Assembly (NCBI RefSeq): GCF_007997155.1
Contig: NZ_VORT01000003.1
Location: forward strand, 186,001 to 250,000
DNA from: Aequorivita antarctica
Lineage (GTDB): Bacteria; Bacteroidota; Bacteroidia; Flavobacteriales; Flavobacteriaceae
Length of the DNA: 64,000 nt
Direction of reading: 5' to 3'
Shown here: one piece after another, positions 54,804 to 63,850 of the stretch
Position numbering within the stretch: the stretch's first letter is position 1
How the letters are laid out: every line of letters starts with the position of its first letter
Position numbers and translations under genes: made by a program
Notes under the pieces: generated by a model
What the model saw: the letters and a program-made list of their open reading frames with translations, nothing else
Databases searched by the model: none
Told to the model about the DNA's origin: nothing

Positions 54804-55676
54804 TTAAAAATTTGGATGTAGAAGCTTTCCAGAATAAAGCACCCAGGCCATAGAGAGAATTGCTGCAATGTTCATGGCGATTCCGAAAATTTTCATCTGC
54901 TTCACAGTGTAAGGCTTTTCTTTGAAAAAAACGAAAATATCCAGAATCAACCACAGCGAAAAAGCAGCCAAAAAGCCCGACAACACCCAATCATCAAACC
55001 AAAATTTTAGGATATATGATTCAAATAAAAGTAGAAATAACATTAGAAACTTAGCTTTTTTTCTTCCGATTAATACTGCAGTGGTTTTCTTTTTTGCTAA
55101 AATATCGGGTTCAATATCCATAATTTCCCCAGCAATGTGTGCTTGAAAAGCAAAGAGTGTGAGGTACAACAAGGTTTGCCATGGAATCATTTCCAAACTA
55201 TTCAGTTGAATACTGAAAAGTGCTGTGAATACGTAGCCAACTTGAATTAAAATCTCAAATGGCGGACGCTCTTTAAGCCGGAAGGGTTTATAGTTGTAAA
55301 TGATATTGAACACTATCATAAACAACAAAAGGATGAAAAGCTCTACCCCGCCAACATAGGCAAAGTATGCCAAAAACGGTGTCGTTACAAAAAAGATATA
55401 GCGCGGTACATTCGCCAATTTCTTTTTGCTAAAACGGGCTCCGAAGAGATAGTTTCCTTTTCGTGGATTTAATGAATCTGCTTTACCATCAGTAAAATCA
55501 TTCAAACCATAAACCAAAAAATTCAAAGGAAAAGTGACAAAGAAGAGGCCTATCCAAAAAAGTGGCTGTTCCCAGAAATTTGAAGATCGGTCAAAAGGGA
55601 CCAAATAAATCCAAATTGTCGGAAACCAAAGTCCCGGTCGGGAAATTTTGAGGAATTTCAGCAGGTTTTTTATAAT
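54804..55676 (-). CDS. UbiA-family prenyltransferase, unusual start
   Basis: About 290 residues with 7-9 membrane segments. First Asp motif VYGLNDFTDGKAD (NDxxD), second IMDIEPDILAKKKTTAV. The first usual start codon is TTG at 55604, but the open frame continues upstream and encodes KFLKISRPGLWFPTIWIY, a conserved N-terminus of this family; there is no ATG, GTG or TTG before it, only ATT (55676), ATA and CTG. So the true start is probably one of these rare codons, or a mutation or sequence error removed the ATG. Prenyl transfer onto an aromatic or other acceptor; substrate unknown. Confidence 0.8.
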   Translation of the reverse strand: MIKNLLKFLKISRPGLWFPTIWIYLVPFDRSSNFWEQPLFWIGLFFVTFPLNFLVYGLNDFTDGKADSLNPRKGNYLFGARFSKKKLANVPRYIFFVTTPFLAYFAYVGGVELFILLLFMIVFNIIYNYKPFRLKERPPFEILIQVGYVFTALFSIQLNSLEMIPWQTLLYLTLFAFQAHIAGEIMDIEPDILAKKKTTAVLIGRKKAKFLMLFLLLFESYILKFWFDDWVLSGFLAAFSLWLILDIFVFFKEKPYTVKQMKIFGIAMNIAAILSMAWVLYSGKLLHPNF

Positions 55677-55796
55677 AGTAGTTAATTTTAAGGCACTCCA
55701 AATTTAATCTTATTATAACAAATTGGAAACTTTCGGCGTTGTTTAACACAAGATGTAAAATTACTTGTATTTTTACGGCAAAATTCAGCAAACCTT

Positions 55797-56675
55797 ATGA
55801 GTTCTTCTTTTGAAAAATATCAAAAACGTAGATTGATTTCTTCCTATTTTTCAGTAGTTATCAGCATTTCTCTGGTGCTTTTTCTATTGGGTCTATTGGG
55901 ACTGTTGGTGTTAAATTCAAAAAAAGTAGCCGATTATTTTAAGGAGCAAATAGCGATAACCGTTTTTCTAAAAGACAGCGCAAAAGAAGTCGAAATCACG
56001 CAACTGAAACAAAGTCTGGCATTGGCCGAATACACAAAGTCCGCAACTTTTGTTTCAAAAGAAGAAGCTGCAAAGGAACACCAAGAAACTTTGGGTGAAA
56101 ATTTTATAGAATATTTGGGTGAAAACCCATTGCAAAATAGCATTGACGTTTACATTTTGGCAGATTATGTTACTCCAATAAAAATGGAAGAAATAACCAA
56201 CGAGCTGAAAAGCAAGGGTTTTGTAGATGATGTAATTTATGACAAACCTTTGATTGCACAGCTTACCGAAAACGTGAAACGCATTAGTTTTTGGGTTTTG
56301 GTAATCAGTGGGATTTTTACATTTATCGCTGTATTGCTTATAAATAGCAGCATTCGACTTTCCATATATTCAAAGCGATTTACTATAAAAACGATGCAAA
56401 TGGTAGGTGCTACCAAGAAATTTATTCGTCAGCCATTTGTTTGGAAAAGTGTTCGATTAGGAATTGTTGGAGCTGTTGTGGCGATGATCGGGATGGGAGT
56501 GGTGCTTTACTACCTCAACCAAAGTTTCCCACAGTTGCAATTATTGGGTGATCCAACCCTGTTAGCTGTGCTGTTTATATTTATATTTTTAATGGGCGTT
56601 TTAATAACCTGGATCAGTACATTTATTGCTACGCAGCGATTTTTGAATTTGCGCACTGACGATTTGTACTATTAA
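55797..56675 (+). CDS. ftsX: Cell division protein FtsX
   Basis: 292 residues: N-terminal cytosolic tail, TM1, periplasmic domain (about 45-165), then three helices (ISFWVLVISGIFTFIAVLL; IVGAVVAMIGMGVVL; LFIFIFLMGVLITW). Permease part of the FtsEX complex controlling septal peptidoglycan hydrolysis. ftsE is not adjacent. First gene of the operon ftsX-DUF3098-uppP-truB. Confidence 0.93.
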   Translation: MSSSFEKYQKRRLISSYFSVVISISLVLFLLGLLGLLVLNSKKVADYFKEQIAITVFLKDSAKEVEITQLKQSLALAEYTKSATFVSKEEAAKEHQETLGENFIEYLGENPLQNSIDVYILADYVTPIKMEEITNELKSKGFVDDVIYDKPLIAQLTENVKRISFWVLVISGIFTFIAVLLINSSIRLSIYSKRFTIKTMQMVGATKKFIRQPFVWKSVRLGIVGAVVAMIGMGVVLYYLNQSFPQLQLLGDPTLLAVLFIFIFLMGVLITWISTFIATQRFLNLRTDDLYY

Positions 56676-56729
56676 TAATTTATTCAAACAGAGTAAAACC
56701 TGTAACTTTGAACCTGTAACCTTTCAATA

Positions 56730-56993
56730 ATGGGAGAGAAAAAAAGAAAAGACGATTTTAAGCCCGAATTTGTTTTCGAGAGAAAAAACTATAAGTTCAT
56801 GCTTATTGGCGTGGCGTTTATTGTTTTAGGTTTTATATTGATGACTGGAGGCGGAAGTGACGACCCAAACGTTTTCAATCCTGAAATTTACAACTGGAGA
56901 CGCATCCGTTTGGCCCCGGCAATGGTCCTTTTAGGTTTTGCTATTGAAGTGTATGCCATTTTATTGAAACCCGATAGCAAAGAAGAAAATTAG
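56730..56993 (+). CDS. DUF3098 membrane protein
   Basis: 87 residues, two membrane segments ([20 protein letters not shown] and [20 protein letters not shown] read in part). Known only as a flavobacterial neighbour of ftsX. Stop overlaps the uppP GTG by one base. Confidence 0.9.
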   Translation: MGEKKRKDDFKPEFVFERKNYKFMLIGVAFIVLGFILMTGGGSDDPNVFNPEIYNWRRIRLAPAMVLLGFAIEVYAILLKPDSKEEN

Positions 56994-57778
56994 TGGATAC
57001 CCTACAAGCCATTGTCCTTGCAATTATTGAAGGTTTAACTGAATTTTTACCCGTTTCTTCAACAGGGCATATGATTATCGCTTCTTCCTTTTTTGGAATT
57101 GCTGGCGATGATTTTACCAAACTTTTTACAATCGTTATTCAGCTCGGAACCATTATGAGCGTTGTGGTTTTATACTTTAAACGTTTCTTCCAGAGCATGG
57201 ATTTTTACTACAAACTTTTCGTAGCATTTCTACCTGCAGTTTTTTTAGGATTGCTTTTGAGCGATTTTATAGATAGCCTTTTGGAAAACCCAATTACGGT
57301 TGCTGTTTCATTAATAATCGGTGGATTTATTCTTTTAAAAGTAGACGATTGGTTTGGCGATGGTGAGCTGACTGAAATATCATACTTAACGGCTTTAAAA
57401 ATTGGTTTCTTTCAATGCTTGGCAATGATTCCGGGAGTTTCTCGAAGCGGAGCAAGTATTGTAGGAGGTATGAGCCAAAAACTTTCGCGAACTGTGGCTG
57501 CGGAATTTTCTTTCTTTTTGGCCATTCCTACTATGCTGGGGGCTACCGTAAAAAAGAGTTATGATTATTACGAAGCAGGTTTTCAGCTTTCTTCGGAACA
57601 GGTGAATCTACTTATAATTGGAAACGTCGTTGGTTTTATTGTGGCGTTGATTGCGATAAAATTCTTTATAGATTATTTGAGTAAAAACGGCTTTAAAATA
57701 TTTGGTTACTATAGAATTATCGCTGGAGTCGCAGTTTTATTGATTCACTTTTTTATTCAAGAACTTACTGTAATTTAA
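56993..57778 (+). CDS. uppP: Undecaprenyl-diphosphate phosphatase
   Basis: 261 residues, membrane protein. [17 protein letters not shown] (conserved E/H block) and [10 protein letters not shown] (PGxSRS) are BacA/UppP motifs. Recycles the lipid carrier for cell wall and glycan synthesis. Starts with GTG in TAGTG; ends in TAATG with truB. Confidence 0.97.
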   Translation: MDTLQAIVLAIIEGLTEFLPVSSTGHMIIASSFFGIAGDDFTKLFTIVIQLGTIMSVVVLYFKRFFQSMDFYYKLFVAFLPAVFLGLLLSDFIDSLLENPITVAVSLIIGGFILLKVDDWFGDGELTEISYLTALKIGFFQCLAMIPGVSRSGASIVGGMSQKLSRTVAAEFSFFLAIPTMLGATVKKSYDYYEAGFQLSSEQVNLLIIGNVVGFIVALIAIKFFIDYLSKNGFKIFGYYRIIAGVAVLLIHFFIQELTVI

Positions 57779-58467
57779 TGACTGCGGAAGATTATAAAGA
57801 AGGCCAAGTAATTTTAATAGACAAGCCACTTGAATGGACTTCATTCCAAGCGGTGAACAAAGTGAGGTGGCTGATTCGGAAATCATTCGGAATAAAAAAA
57901 ATAAAAGTAGGTCATGCGGGCACACTCGATCCTTTGGCTACAGGACTTTTGATTATTTGTAGCGGAAAATTCACCAAAAGAATAGATACTTTTCAAGCGC
58001 AAGAAAAGGAGTATACAGGCATGTTTACCTTGGGCGCTACTACACCAAGCTATGATTTGGAAACTGAAATTGACCAATCTTTTGACACTTCAGAGATTAC
58101 TTCAGAAAAAATACAGGAAACCACAAAGCAATTTTTAGGCGAAATACAACAACAACCACCCGTTTTTTCAGCATTGAAAAAAGATGGAAAAAGACTTTAT
58201 GAATTTGCACGAAGTGGCGAAGACGTTGAAATCCCCTTCCGAACCGTTACTATTTCAGAATTTGAAATAACAAAAATTGAACTCCCTAACGTACATTTTA
58301 GAGTAGTTTGTAGCAAAGGCACCTACATTCGCTCCTTGGCTAATGATTTTGGAAAAACGTTGAACAATGGCGCACATCTTTCCGCTTTGCGCCGAACTAG
58401 AATCGGAGAATATTCAGTGGAAAATGCTTTGGGAATTGAAGCGTTTGAAGCTTCACTGCCAAGTTAA
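57778..58467 (+). CDS. truB: tRNA pseudouridine-55 synthase
   Basis: 229 residues, GHAGTLDPLATGLL with the catalytic Asp, KGTYIRSLANDFG. Coupled to uppP by one-base overlap. Confidence 0.97.
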   Translation: MTAEDYKEGQVILIDKPLEWTSFQAVNKVRWLIRKSFGIKKIKVGHAGTLDPLATGLLIICSGKFTKRIDTFQAQEKEYTGMFTLGATTPSYDLETEIDQSFDTSEITSEKIQETTKQFLGEIQQQPPVFSALKKDGKRLYEFARSGEDVEIPFRTVTISEFEITKIELPNVHFRVVCSKGTYIRSLANDFGKTLNNGAHLSALRRTRIGEYSVENALGIEAFEASLPS

Positions 58468-58538
58468 ATTAACGCTAATACCGACTTAATTTTCACCAGT
58501 TTTGTGGAATTTTGCACAAAATTTCGGTACTTGCAATC

Positions 58539-59261
58539 ATGAATTTCAATTATTCATACAGAGCTTTCCTCATAACTTCCCTACTCACGGGCTGTTTAGT
58601 GCTTTTACTTTTCAGCATGAAACTTTCTAGTGAACAAGTGGAAAGCAACGAAGAGACTTATGATGTAGTGATGGCGCCAGAGGAATTGCTTCCCGATGAT
58701 CTCGCTATTGCAGAGCTTACTCCCGAAAAAGTAAAAGTGGAAACCAATCGGGCCTATAACGAAGCCGAAAAGTTTATCTCATCCGTTGAAAATAAAGATC
58801 AAGATATTACAGAGACCACCGAGGGCAAACTTCAGGAAATGAACGAGGCTATGGAAAATTCAAAAAGTTATAACGGCACAGGAACAACAACCATAACAAA
58901 ACCTGGGAAAGAGAAGAAAAAGAAATTATCCAATAGTGAAAGTGGTAAAGACGCCGAAGCAGTTGTTAAAAGCGGTAATAGAAACACAACAATAAGCTAT
59001 CAACTAGTAAACCGAAAAGACATCGATTTGCCCAATCCAGTCTATACCTGTTACGGGTCTGGAAAAGTAGTTATAAATGTGGAGGTCAACAACTTGGGGA
59101 AGGTGGTGAAAAATTCATACAACAAAACCGCTTCCACCACGTCCAACGAATGTTTAATTGATGCTGCTTTGGAATATTCCGAAAAAGCACGTTTCACCAC
59201 CGATGCTTCTAGAACAGGGCAACTTGGTACCATAACTTTTAATTTTCCTGGTCAACAATAA
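58539..59261 (+). CDS. TonB-like membrane-anchored protein
   Basis: About 240 residues from ATG 58539. One N-terminal helix (AFLITSLLTGCLVLLLFSM), a long charged linker, then a small C-terminal domain (GSGKVVINVEVNNLGKVVKN) as in energy-transducer TonB family proteins. No ExbB/ExbD nearby. Confidence 0.7.
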   Translation: MNFNYSYRAFLITSLLTGCLVLLLFSMKLSSEQVESNEETYDVVMAPEELLPDDLAIAELTPEKVKVETNRAYNEAEKFISSVENKDQDITETTEGKLQEMNEAMENSKSYNGTGTTTITKPGKEKKKKLSNSESGKDAEAVVKSGNRNTTISYQLVNRKDIDLPNPVYTCYGSGKVVINVEVNNLGKVVKNSYNKTASTTSNECLIDAALEYSEKARFTTDASRTGQLGTITFNFPGQQ

Positions 59262-59304
59262 CAAGTATTCAGCACGCAGTCTTCAGTAATCAATAAATAT
59301 AATT

Positions 59305-59874
59305 ATGGACTCAAAAAAAATACGTTGTGGATGGTGTGGGACGGATCCGCTTTACGTGAAATATCATGATGAGGAATGGGGTTTACCTGTGAAGGACGAT
59401 AAAACGATGTTCGAATTTCTACTTCTGGAGACCTTTCAGGCGGGATTGAGTTGGATAACCATTCTTCGGAAACGTGAAAATTTCAGAAAAGCTTTTGATG
59501 ATTTCGACTATAAAAAAATAGCCAAATACGATCAATCTAAAATTGATTCGCTACTTCAAAATGAAGGTATTATTCGCAATAAACTGAAAGTTAATTCCGC
59601 AGTTACAAACGCAAAGCTCTTTATGGAAATCCAAAAGGAATTCGGCAGTTTTACTGATTATATCTGGGGTTTTGTAAACCATAAACCCATCAAAAATGTT
59701 TGGAAAACGCATAAAGATGCACCAGCAACGACAAACGAAAGTGATGTTTTGAGCAAAGATCTAAAAAAACGTGGTTTTAAATTTGTGGGCAGCACAGTAG
59801 TTTACGCTCATATGCAAGCCACTGGAATGGTGAACGATCATATTGAAGATTGCTTCCGATTTCACGAAGTATGA
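59305..59874 (+). CDS. tag: DNA-3-methyladenine glycosylase I
   Basis: 189 residues. CGWCGTDPLYVKYHDEEWG, ETFQAGLSWITIL and GFKFVGSTVVYAHMQATGMVNDH are Tag signatures including zinc ligands. Removes 3-methyladenine. Stop directly abuts the next, convergent gene. Confidence 0.97.
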   Translation: MDSKKIRCGWCGTDPLYVKYHDEEWGLPVKDDKTMFEFLLLETFQAGLSWITILRKRENFRKAFDDFDYKKIAKYDQSKIDSLLQNEGIIRNKLKVNSAVTNAKLFMEIQKEFGSFTDYIWGFVNHKPIKNVWKTHKDAPATTNESDVLSKDLKKRGFKFVGSTVVYAHMQATGMVNDHIEDCFRFHEV

Positions 59875-60222
59875 TTATTCCAAAAAAGACTTTTTCTCAG
59901 GATTCGCTGAATTAGTAACCGCAACCGCCTTTAAAGTTTGATAGTATTGATTGGCAAGTTCAGGATCTGTGTTTTTCTCTTCAGAAAATAACTTTTGGAA
60001 CCAAGCCAATGCTTTTCCATATTCACTTTTGAAATAGTACGCTGTAGCCAACTTTTTATAAATAAATGGGGTGCCGTAACCTTCCTTTACCACTTGTTCG
60101 TATACACGAACCACGTCAATGTCTTTATTGACGTCAGTTTTATGAAGCAATGATTGCGAAAAAGAAAACGTAGAAATACTAGCAAATAAAAATAAGGTAA
60201 GCAGGTTACGCTTTGTAATCAT
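59875..60222 (-). CDS. Secreted TPR-like small protein, paralog A
   Basis: 115 residues. Signal peptide (to about 22), then one TPR-like unit (TPFIYKKLATAYYFKSEYGKALAWFQKLF). About two thirds identical to the gene at 60382-60717. Resembles the N-terminal part of OmpA/TPR family proteins of this group, but stands alone. Confidence 0.75.
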   Translation of the reverse strand: MITKRNLLTLFLFASISTFSFSQSLLHKTDVNKDIDVVRVYEQVVKEGYGTPFIYKKLATAYYFKSEYGKALAWFQKLFSEEKNTDPELANQYYQTLKAVAVTNSANPEKKSFLE

Positions 60223-60381
60223 TGGGGGTATGAGTTTTATGAATAGCTATTTTTAATGTGAATATAGCTATCAGCAAGATTTGTCTTTCAAAAAAACAAC
60301 AAAATTTTCAATATATTGCCACGTCGGAATAATTTAACAAAATTACCTGCCAAATTCGTCATAATTTTAATGATATCCTTT

Positions 60382-60717
60382 CTAATTTTTTACAACTGCC
60401 TTTGAGCTTTGGGATGATTTTACCGCTTTGAGTGCTTGTTTATAACGTTGTAAAATTTCAGGATCGCTGCTCTTTTCGGCTTTAAAAAGCTTTTCAAACC
60501 ACAATAGCGCTTTGTTGTATTCACTTTTGAAATAATAGGCATTGGCCAATTCCTTGTAGATAAAAGGGGTGCCGTAGCCTTCCTCAACAACTTGCTCATA
60601 AACGCGAACAACGTCAATGTCTTTATTAACGTCGGTTTTGGTTTTAGTTTGTGAAAAGGAAACGGTGCTAATTCCTGCAAATAGCAGGAATGCAAGTAGG
60701 TTAGACTTGAATTTCAT
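60382..60717 (-). CDS. Secreted TPR-like small protein, paralog B
   Basis: 111 residues; signal peptide then the same block KTDVNKDIDVVRVYEQVVEE (differs by one residue) and one TPR-like unit. Tandem duplicate of the downstream gene with a 159-bp spacer. Confidence 0.75.
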   Translation of the reverse strand: MKFKSNLLAFLLFAGISTVSFSQTKTKTDVNKDIDVVRVYEQVVEEGYGTPFIYKELANAYYFKSEYNKALLWFEKLFKAEKSSDPEILQRYKQALKAVKSSQSSKAVVKN

Positions 60718-60799
60718 TTGGGACTAAAATTTAAAAACAAGCAACCGCAGTATTGTAGGTCTACAGTTGATTGTGTAGGTTAACTTTGTAAAAAAACAA

Positions 60800-60828
60800 A
60801 AAAAACCACAATAAATTGTGGCTTTTTT
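60800..60828 (-). terminator. Terminator of the agmatine deiminase-like gene
   Basis: ccacaat (60806-60812), loop aa, attgtgg (60815-60821), A-run before and T-run after: works in both directions. Confidence 0.85.
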
Positions 60829-60856
60829 GATAAAACTTATTTTTTAACTTAAAGAT

Positions 60857-62605
60857 TTACAGCTTAATAACCTTTTTATGAATCTTGCCGAAGTCACCTT
60901 CAAAAGTAACAAGCAAGGTTCCTTGCCAGTTTTGATTAAGATCCAATGTTATTTTTCCATTTCCGTTTTCAACATTGGCTTCGTATAATTTTTGACCTAA
61001 AAGATTGTGAATTTCTACCTTTACAGGACCTTGAATTGCATTCATATTAAATGACACTGCACCTGTTGTTGGATTGGGGTAGGCTGCTGAAATATGGTTT
61101 TGCGCCCATTCATCCACTGAAAGATTTTCAACCTGAATGGTCCAATAACCTTCCGGTGCTACAATGGGGCGATTCAATTCCTTCCCAGAAAAGGCTTTGG
61201 CCCAAATGTAATACTCAATATTTACTGGCGTATTTGGGATTGTCAAATCTGCGGTCCAATAATCGGAATTGGAAGGGGCCATTTCAATTTCATTGTAAAC
61301 ACTCGAACCCTCTTCCCTCCAAAAAACTTTAGCTTGTTCTACAAATGAAATATGTTTTATAAAAGCATCAATAGTTACTGTACTTCCGGCATTGGCCTCA
61401 TCAATGGGTTGATGAACAATCCAAAGTGGTTCCGCAACTCCAATGGTGTGCGTAATGCAGTGAATAGCTCCCAATGAGTTTATTAAATTTTCACCCGGGT
61501 TATCTACGTCTATGCCCACCACATTGTAACCGGGCAACATTTCCTGGTATTGTGCCAAAGCTGGTGCATCAACATCTGGGCGGTACGTGGGAACCATGAT
61601 GGTTTTGTTCACGAAAACTGCATTGCTATAAGTATTGTATGGACCGCCTGTATTTGGATAGTTCCCTCCTGTACTTGGGGGTGCATCAATCCATTCTATA
61701 TCATAAGGGGTTCCAAAAGGGGATTGAAAATTGTCCAAAACATACTGAATATTCGCTTCAATCTGTGGGCCATCCGCTATGCCAGGAGGATACTTGCTTA
61801 CTAGAATGGTCTCCTCATCAAGCAATTTCATGTGCATATCAATATGGTGAATTTGATCGTATGGAAGTGTATTCATCTTTACAAAACGCTCAATGCCCAT
61901 GTATTCCTGCATAATCCCGTCTATTTGGGCTTCAGTTTTAACGCTTACTCCATAAGGGTTTCCTGCAGCGTTTTCATTAAGAATTAAATTTGAAGCAAAG
62001 GCATTGCCCATTCCATCACTCATATAGTTTCCACCAGTATTTACTAAATCGTTGGTTCCAGAATTAGTTGTGTAAAGTGGAATCCCGGCTTGTGCGGCAT
62101 GAGCGGTTGGCATCACGTCGTCATTTGGGCGCGGACGGTTGTATATCCAATCTGTCAAGGCCAATTCGCCTACATCGTCTGAGTAAATTGTGTTTCCTGC
62201 ATAATCGCGAATCCAAATACTGTCCCACGGCACGTTTAAAAATGTAACATTAGTTATATCCACGCCATTTGTTGTTAAGTAATTAGAAACCGAAGCTTGA
62301 TTTTGAGTGGTGATAATCACTTTGCATTCCTGCACCCCAGCTTGAACTATTTGCCGAAGGATAGTTGGGTAGGAAGGATTCCAGGTAACCAAAAGATATT
62401 CCACCTCTTCCCATTCTGCTGCAGCACGTACGGGACCTGATGGCGGTGCTGTAAGTCGCGGACTTGTAAACTGAAATTCTGAAACCAGTCCTTTTTCCGT
62501 TTCGGTGAGATTGTGCGGAAGATTCGGTTTTTCCTGTGAAATGGCGAAAACAGTCTGCAATGTCATCAACAATACCAAGAGGTATCTTGTGTAGTTATTT
62601 TTCAT
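60857..62605 (-). CDS. Agmatine deiminase-family protein with T9SS sorting domain
   Basis: 582 residues. Signal peptide; PAD-type domain about 45-400 with VPWDSIWIRDYAGN, TGGNYMSDG, HHIDMHMKLL and nucleophile Cys in GAIHCITHTIG; a small beta domain; type A T9SS sorting domain at the end (AAYPNPTTGAVSFNM...KKVIKL). A secreted guanidine hydrolase or peptidyl-arginine deiminase-like enzyme; substrate not known. Confidence 0.9.
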   Translation of the reverse strand: MKNNYTRYLLVLLMTLQTVFAISQEKPNLPHNLTETEKGLVSEFQFTSPRLTAPPSGPVRAAAEWEEVEYLLVTWNPSYPTILRQIVQAGVQECKVIITTQNQASVSNYLTTNGVDITNVTFLNVPWDSIWIRDYAGNTIYSDDVGELALTDWIYNRPRPNDDVMPTAHAAQAGIPLYTTNSGTNDLVNTGGNYMSDGMGNAFASNLILNENAAGNPYGVSVKTEAQIDGIMQEYMGIERFVKMNTLPYDQIHHIDMHMKLLDEETILVSKYPPGIADGPQIEANIQYVLDNFQSPFGTPYDIEWIDAPPSTGGNYPNTGGPYNTYSNAVFVNKTIMVPTYRPDVDAPALAQYQEMLPGYNVVGIDVDNPGENLINSLGAIHCITHTIGVAEPLWIVHQPIDEANAGSTVTIDAFIKHISFVEQAKVFWREEGSSVYNEIEMAPSNSDYWTADLTIPNTPVNIEYYIWAKAFSGKELNRPIVAPEGYWTIQVENLSVDEWAQNHISAAYPNPTTGAVSFNMNAIQGPVKVEIHNLLGQKLYEANVENGNGKITLDLNQNWQGTLLVTFEGDFGKIHKKVIKL

Positions 62606-62683
62606 AAGATGAATGAATTGTGGATTACGAAGATAGGGTTTTATATTGTTTTGATAAAGATATCAAAAAGAGTTTATTGCAAA

Positions 62684-63328
62684 TTAAAGTTGATTAAGCA
62701 CTCTCAAAAACTCCTCTCTCCCAATCTCCTCCGCCCCCAAACTTTCAAGGTGTTCATTGTAAATCTGACAGTCAATAAATTTATAATTTTTAGTTTTTAA
62801 ATATTCCGAAAGATGGTAAAAAGCAACTTTTGAAGCATCGCTAACCAAACTGAACATACTCTCGCCACAAAACACTTTTTTCTGTGGAACATCAACACCG
62901 TAGAGTCCGCCAACCAATTTATCATTTTCCCATACCTCAATAGAAACAGCATGTCCAGATTCGTGAAGAGTTATATAGGATTCTTGCATCTCTTCGGTTA
63001 TCCAAGTTCCAGCCTGTCCTTTCCGCGGAACAGTGGCACATTTTTTTAGGACTTCGGCAAAATTTTGATTGAAAGTGATTTTAAATTTTTTGCTGTTTAA
63101 AGTTTTACGAAGACTTTTGGAAACCTTGAATTTTTCTGGAAACAAAACCATTCGTGGGTTTGGGCTCCACCAAAGTATGGGCTGATCGTCTTCAAACCAC
63201 GGAAAGATTCCCGATTTGTAAGCCAACACCAAACGCTCCACCGAAAGATCGCCGCCAATGGCTAGCAAACCATCAACGGTAGCTTCCGAAGAACTAGGAA
63301 ACCAAAACTGTTCAGTTAAATAATGCAT
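62684..63328 (-). CDS. aat: Leucyl/phenylalanyl-tRNA--protein transferase
   Basis: 214 residues; AYKSGIFPWFEDDQPILWWSPNPRMVL in two pieces and HSVEVWE-like HAVSIEVWENDKLVGGLYG. Adds Leu/Phe to N-termini for degradation. Confidence 0.96.
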   Translation of the reverse strand: MHYLTEQFWFPSSSEATVDGLLAIGGDLSVERLVLAYKSGIFPWFEDDQPILWWSPNPRMVLFPEKFKVSKSLRKTLNSKKFKITFNQNFAEVLKKCATVPRKGQAGTWITEEMQESYITLHESGHAVSIEVWENDKLVGGLYGVDVPQKKVFCGESMFSLVSDASKVAFYHLSEYLKTKNYKFIDCQIYNEHLESLGAEEIGREEFLRVLNQL

Positions 63329-63361
63329 AATTCAAAAATTAGTAAAAATTTCCCCATAAAA

Positions 63362-63393
63362 AAACCCTAGAAAATCGGGCTTTTCTAGGGTTT
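63362..63393 (-). terminator. Terminator of the DUF3127 gene
   Basis: aaaccctagaaaa (63362-63374), loop tcgggc, ttttctagggttt (63381-63393): perfect 13-bp stem. Confidence 0.9.
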
Positions 63394-63435
63394 CGAACAT
63401 ACAACCTATGAATAAAAAGTGTATAAGATTTCTTT

Positions 63436-63813
63436 TTAGAAAGGAAGATCGTCGTGTTCTTCCTCATTAAAATCGTTTGCAGGCTCAAAGGCTTCAGCTG
63501 GTGGCATTGGCGGCATATCACCACCTGTTGGTGCTCCTGATACGTTTTCAACACGCCATCCTTGAATACTGTTGAAATATTTGGTTTCGCCTTGTGGGTT
63601 TACCCATTCGCGACCGCGAACGTTGATGCTCACTTTCACTTCCTGCCCCACTTTATAAGTGTTCAACAAATCTGTTTTGTCCTGTACAAATTCAATCAAA
63701 ATATGTTGTGGATATTGTTCTTCAGTAGTAATTACCAGCTCGCGTTTCCTAAAACCATTGTTTCCGTAGGTTTTAGTTTCATCTATCATTTTAATTTTTC
63801 CTTGTAGTTCCAT
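63436..63813 (-). CDS. DUF3127 protein with SSB-like acidic tip
   Basis: 125 residues. OB-fold-like domain (MELQGKIKMI...KVSINVRGREWVNPQG) followed by a Pro/Gly linker and an acidic end NEEEHDDLPF, very like the DDDIPF tip by which single-strand binding protein recruits repair enzymes. Suggests a DNA-binding, partner-recruiting role (inference). Confidence 0.88.
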   Translation of the reverse strand: MELQGKIKMIDETKTYGNNGFRKRELVITTEEQYPQHILIEFVQDKTDLLNTYKVGQEVKVSINVRGREWVNPQGETKYFNSIQGWRVENVSGAPTGGDMPPMPPAEAFEPANDFNEEEHDDLPF

Positions 63814-63850
63814 TTTCTTACTTAATTATTTAATCTTTATTGTTTTCGTT

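Noticed and set aside
63339-63554. 71-residue leftward frame
   Set aside because: Overlaps the DUF3127 gene in another frame and its terminator.
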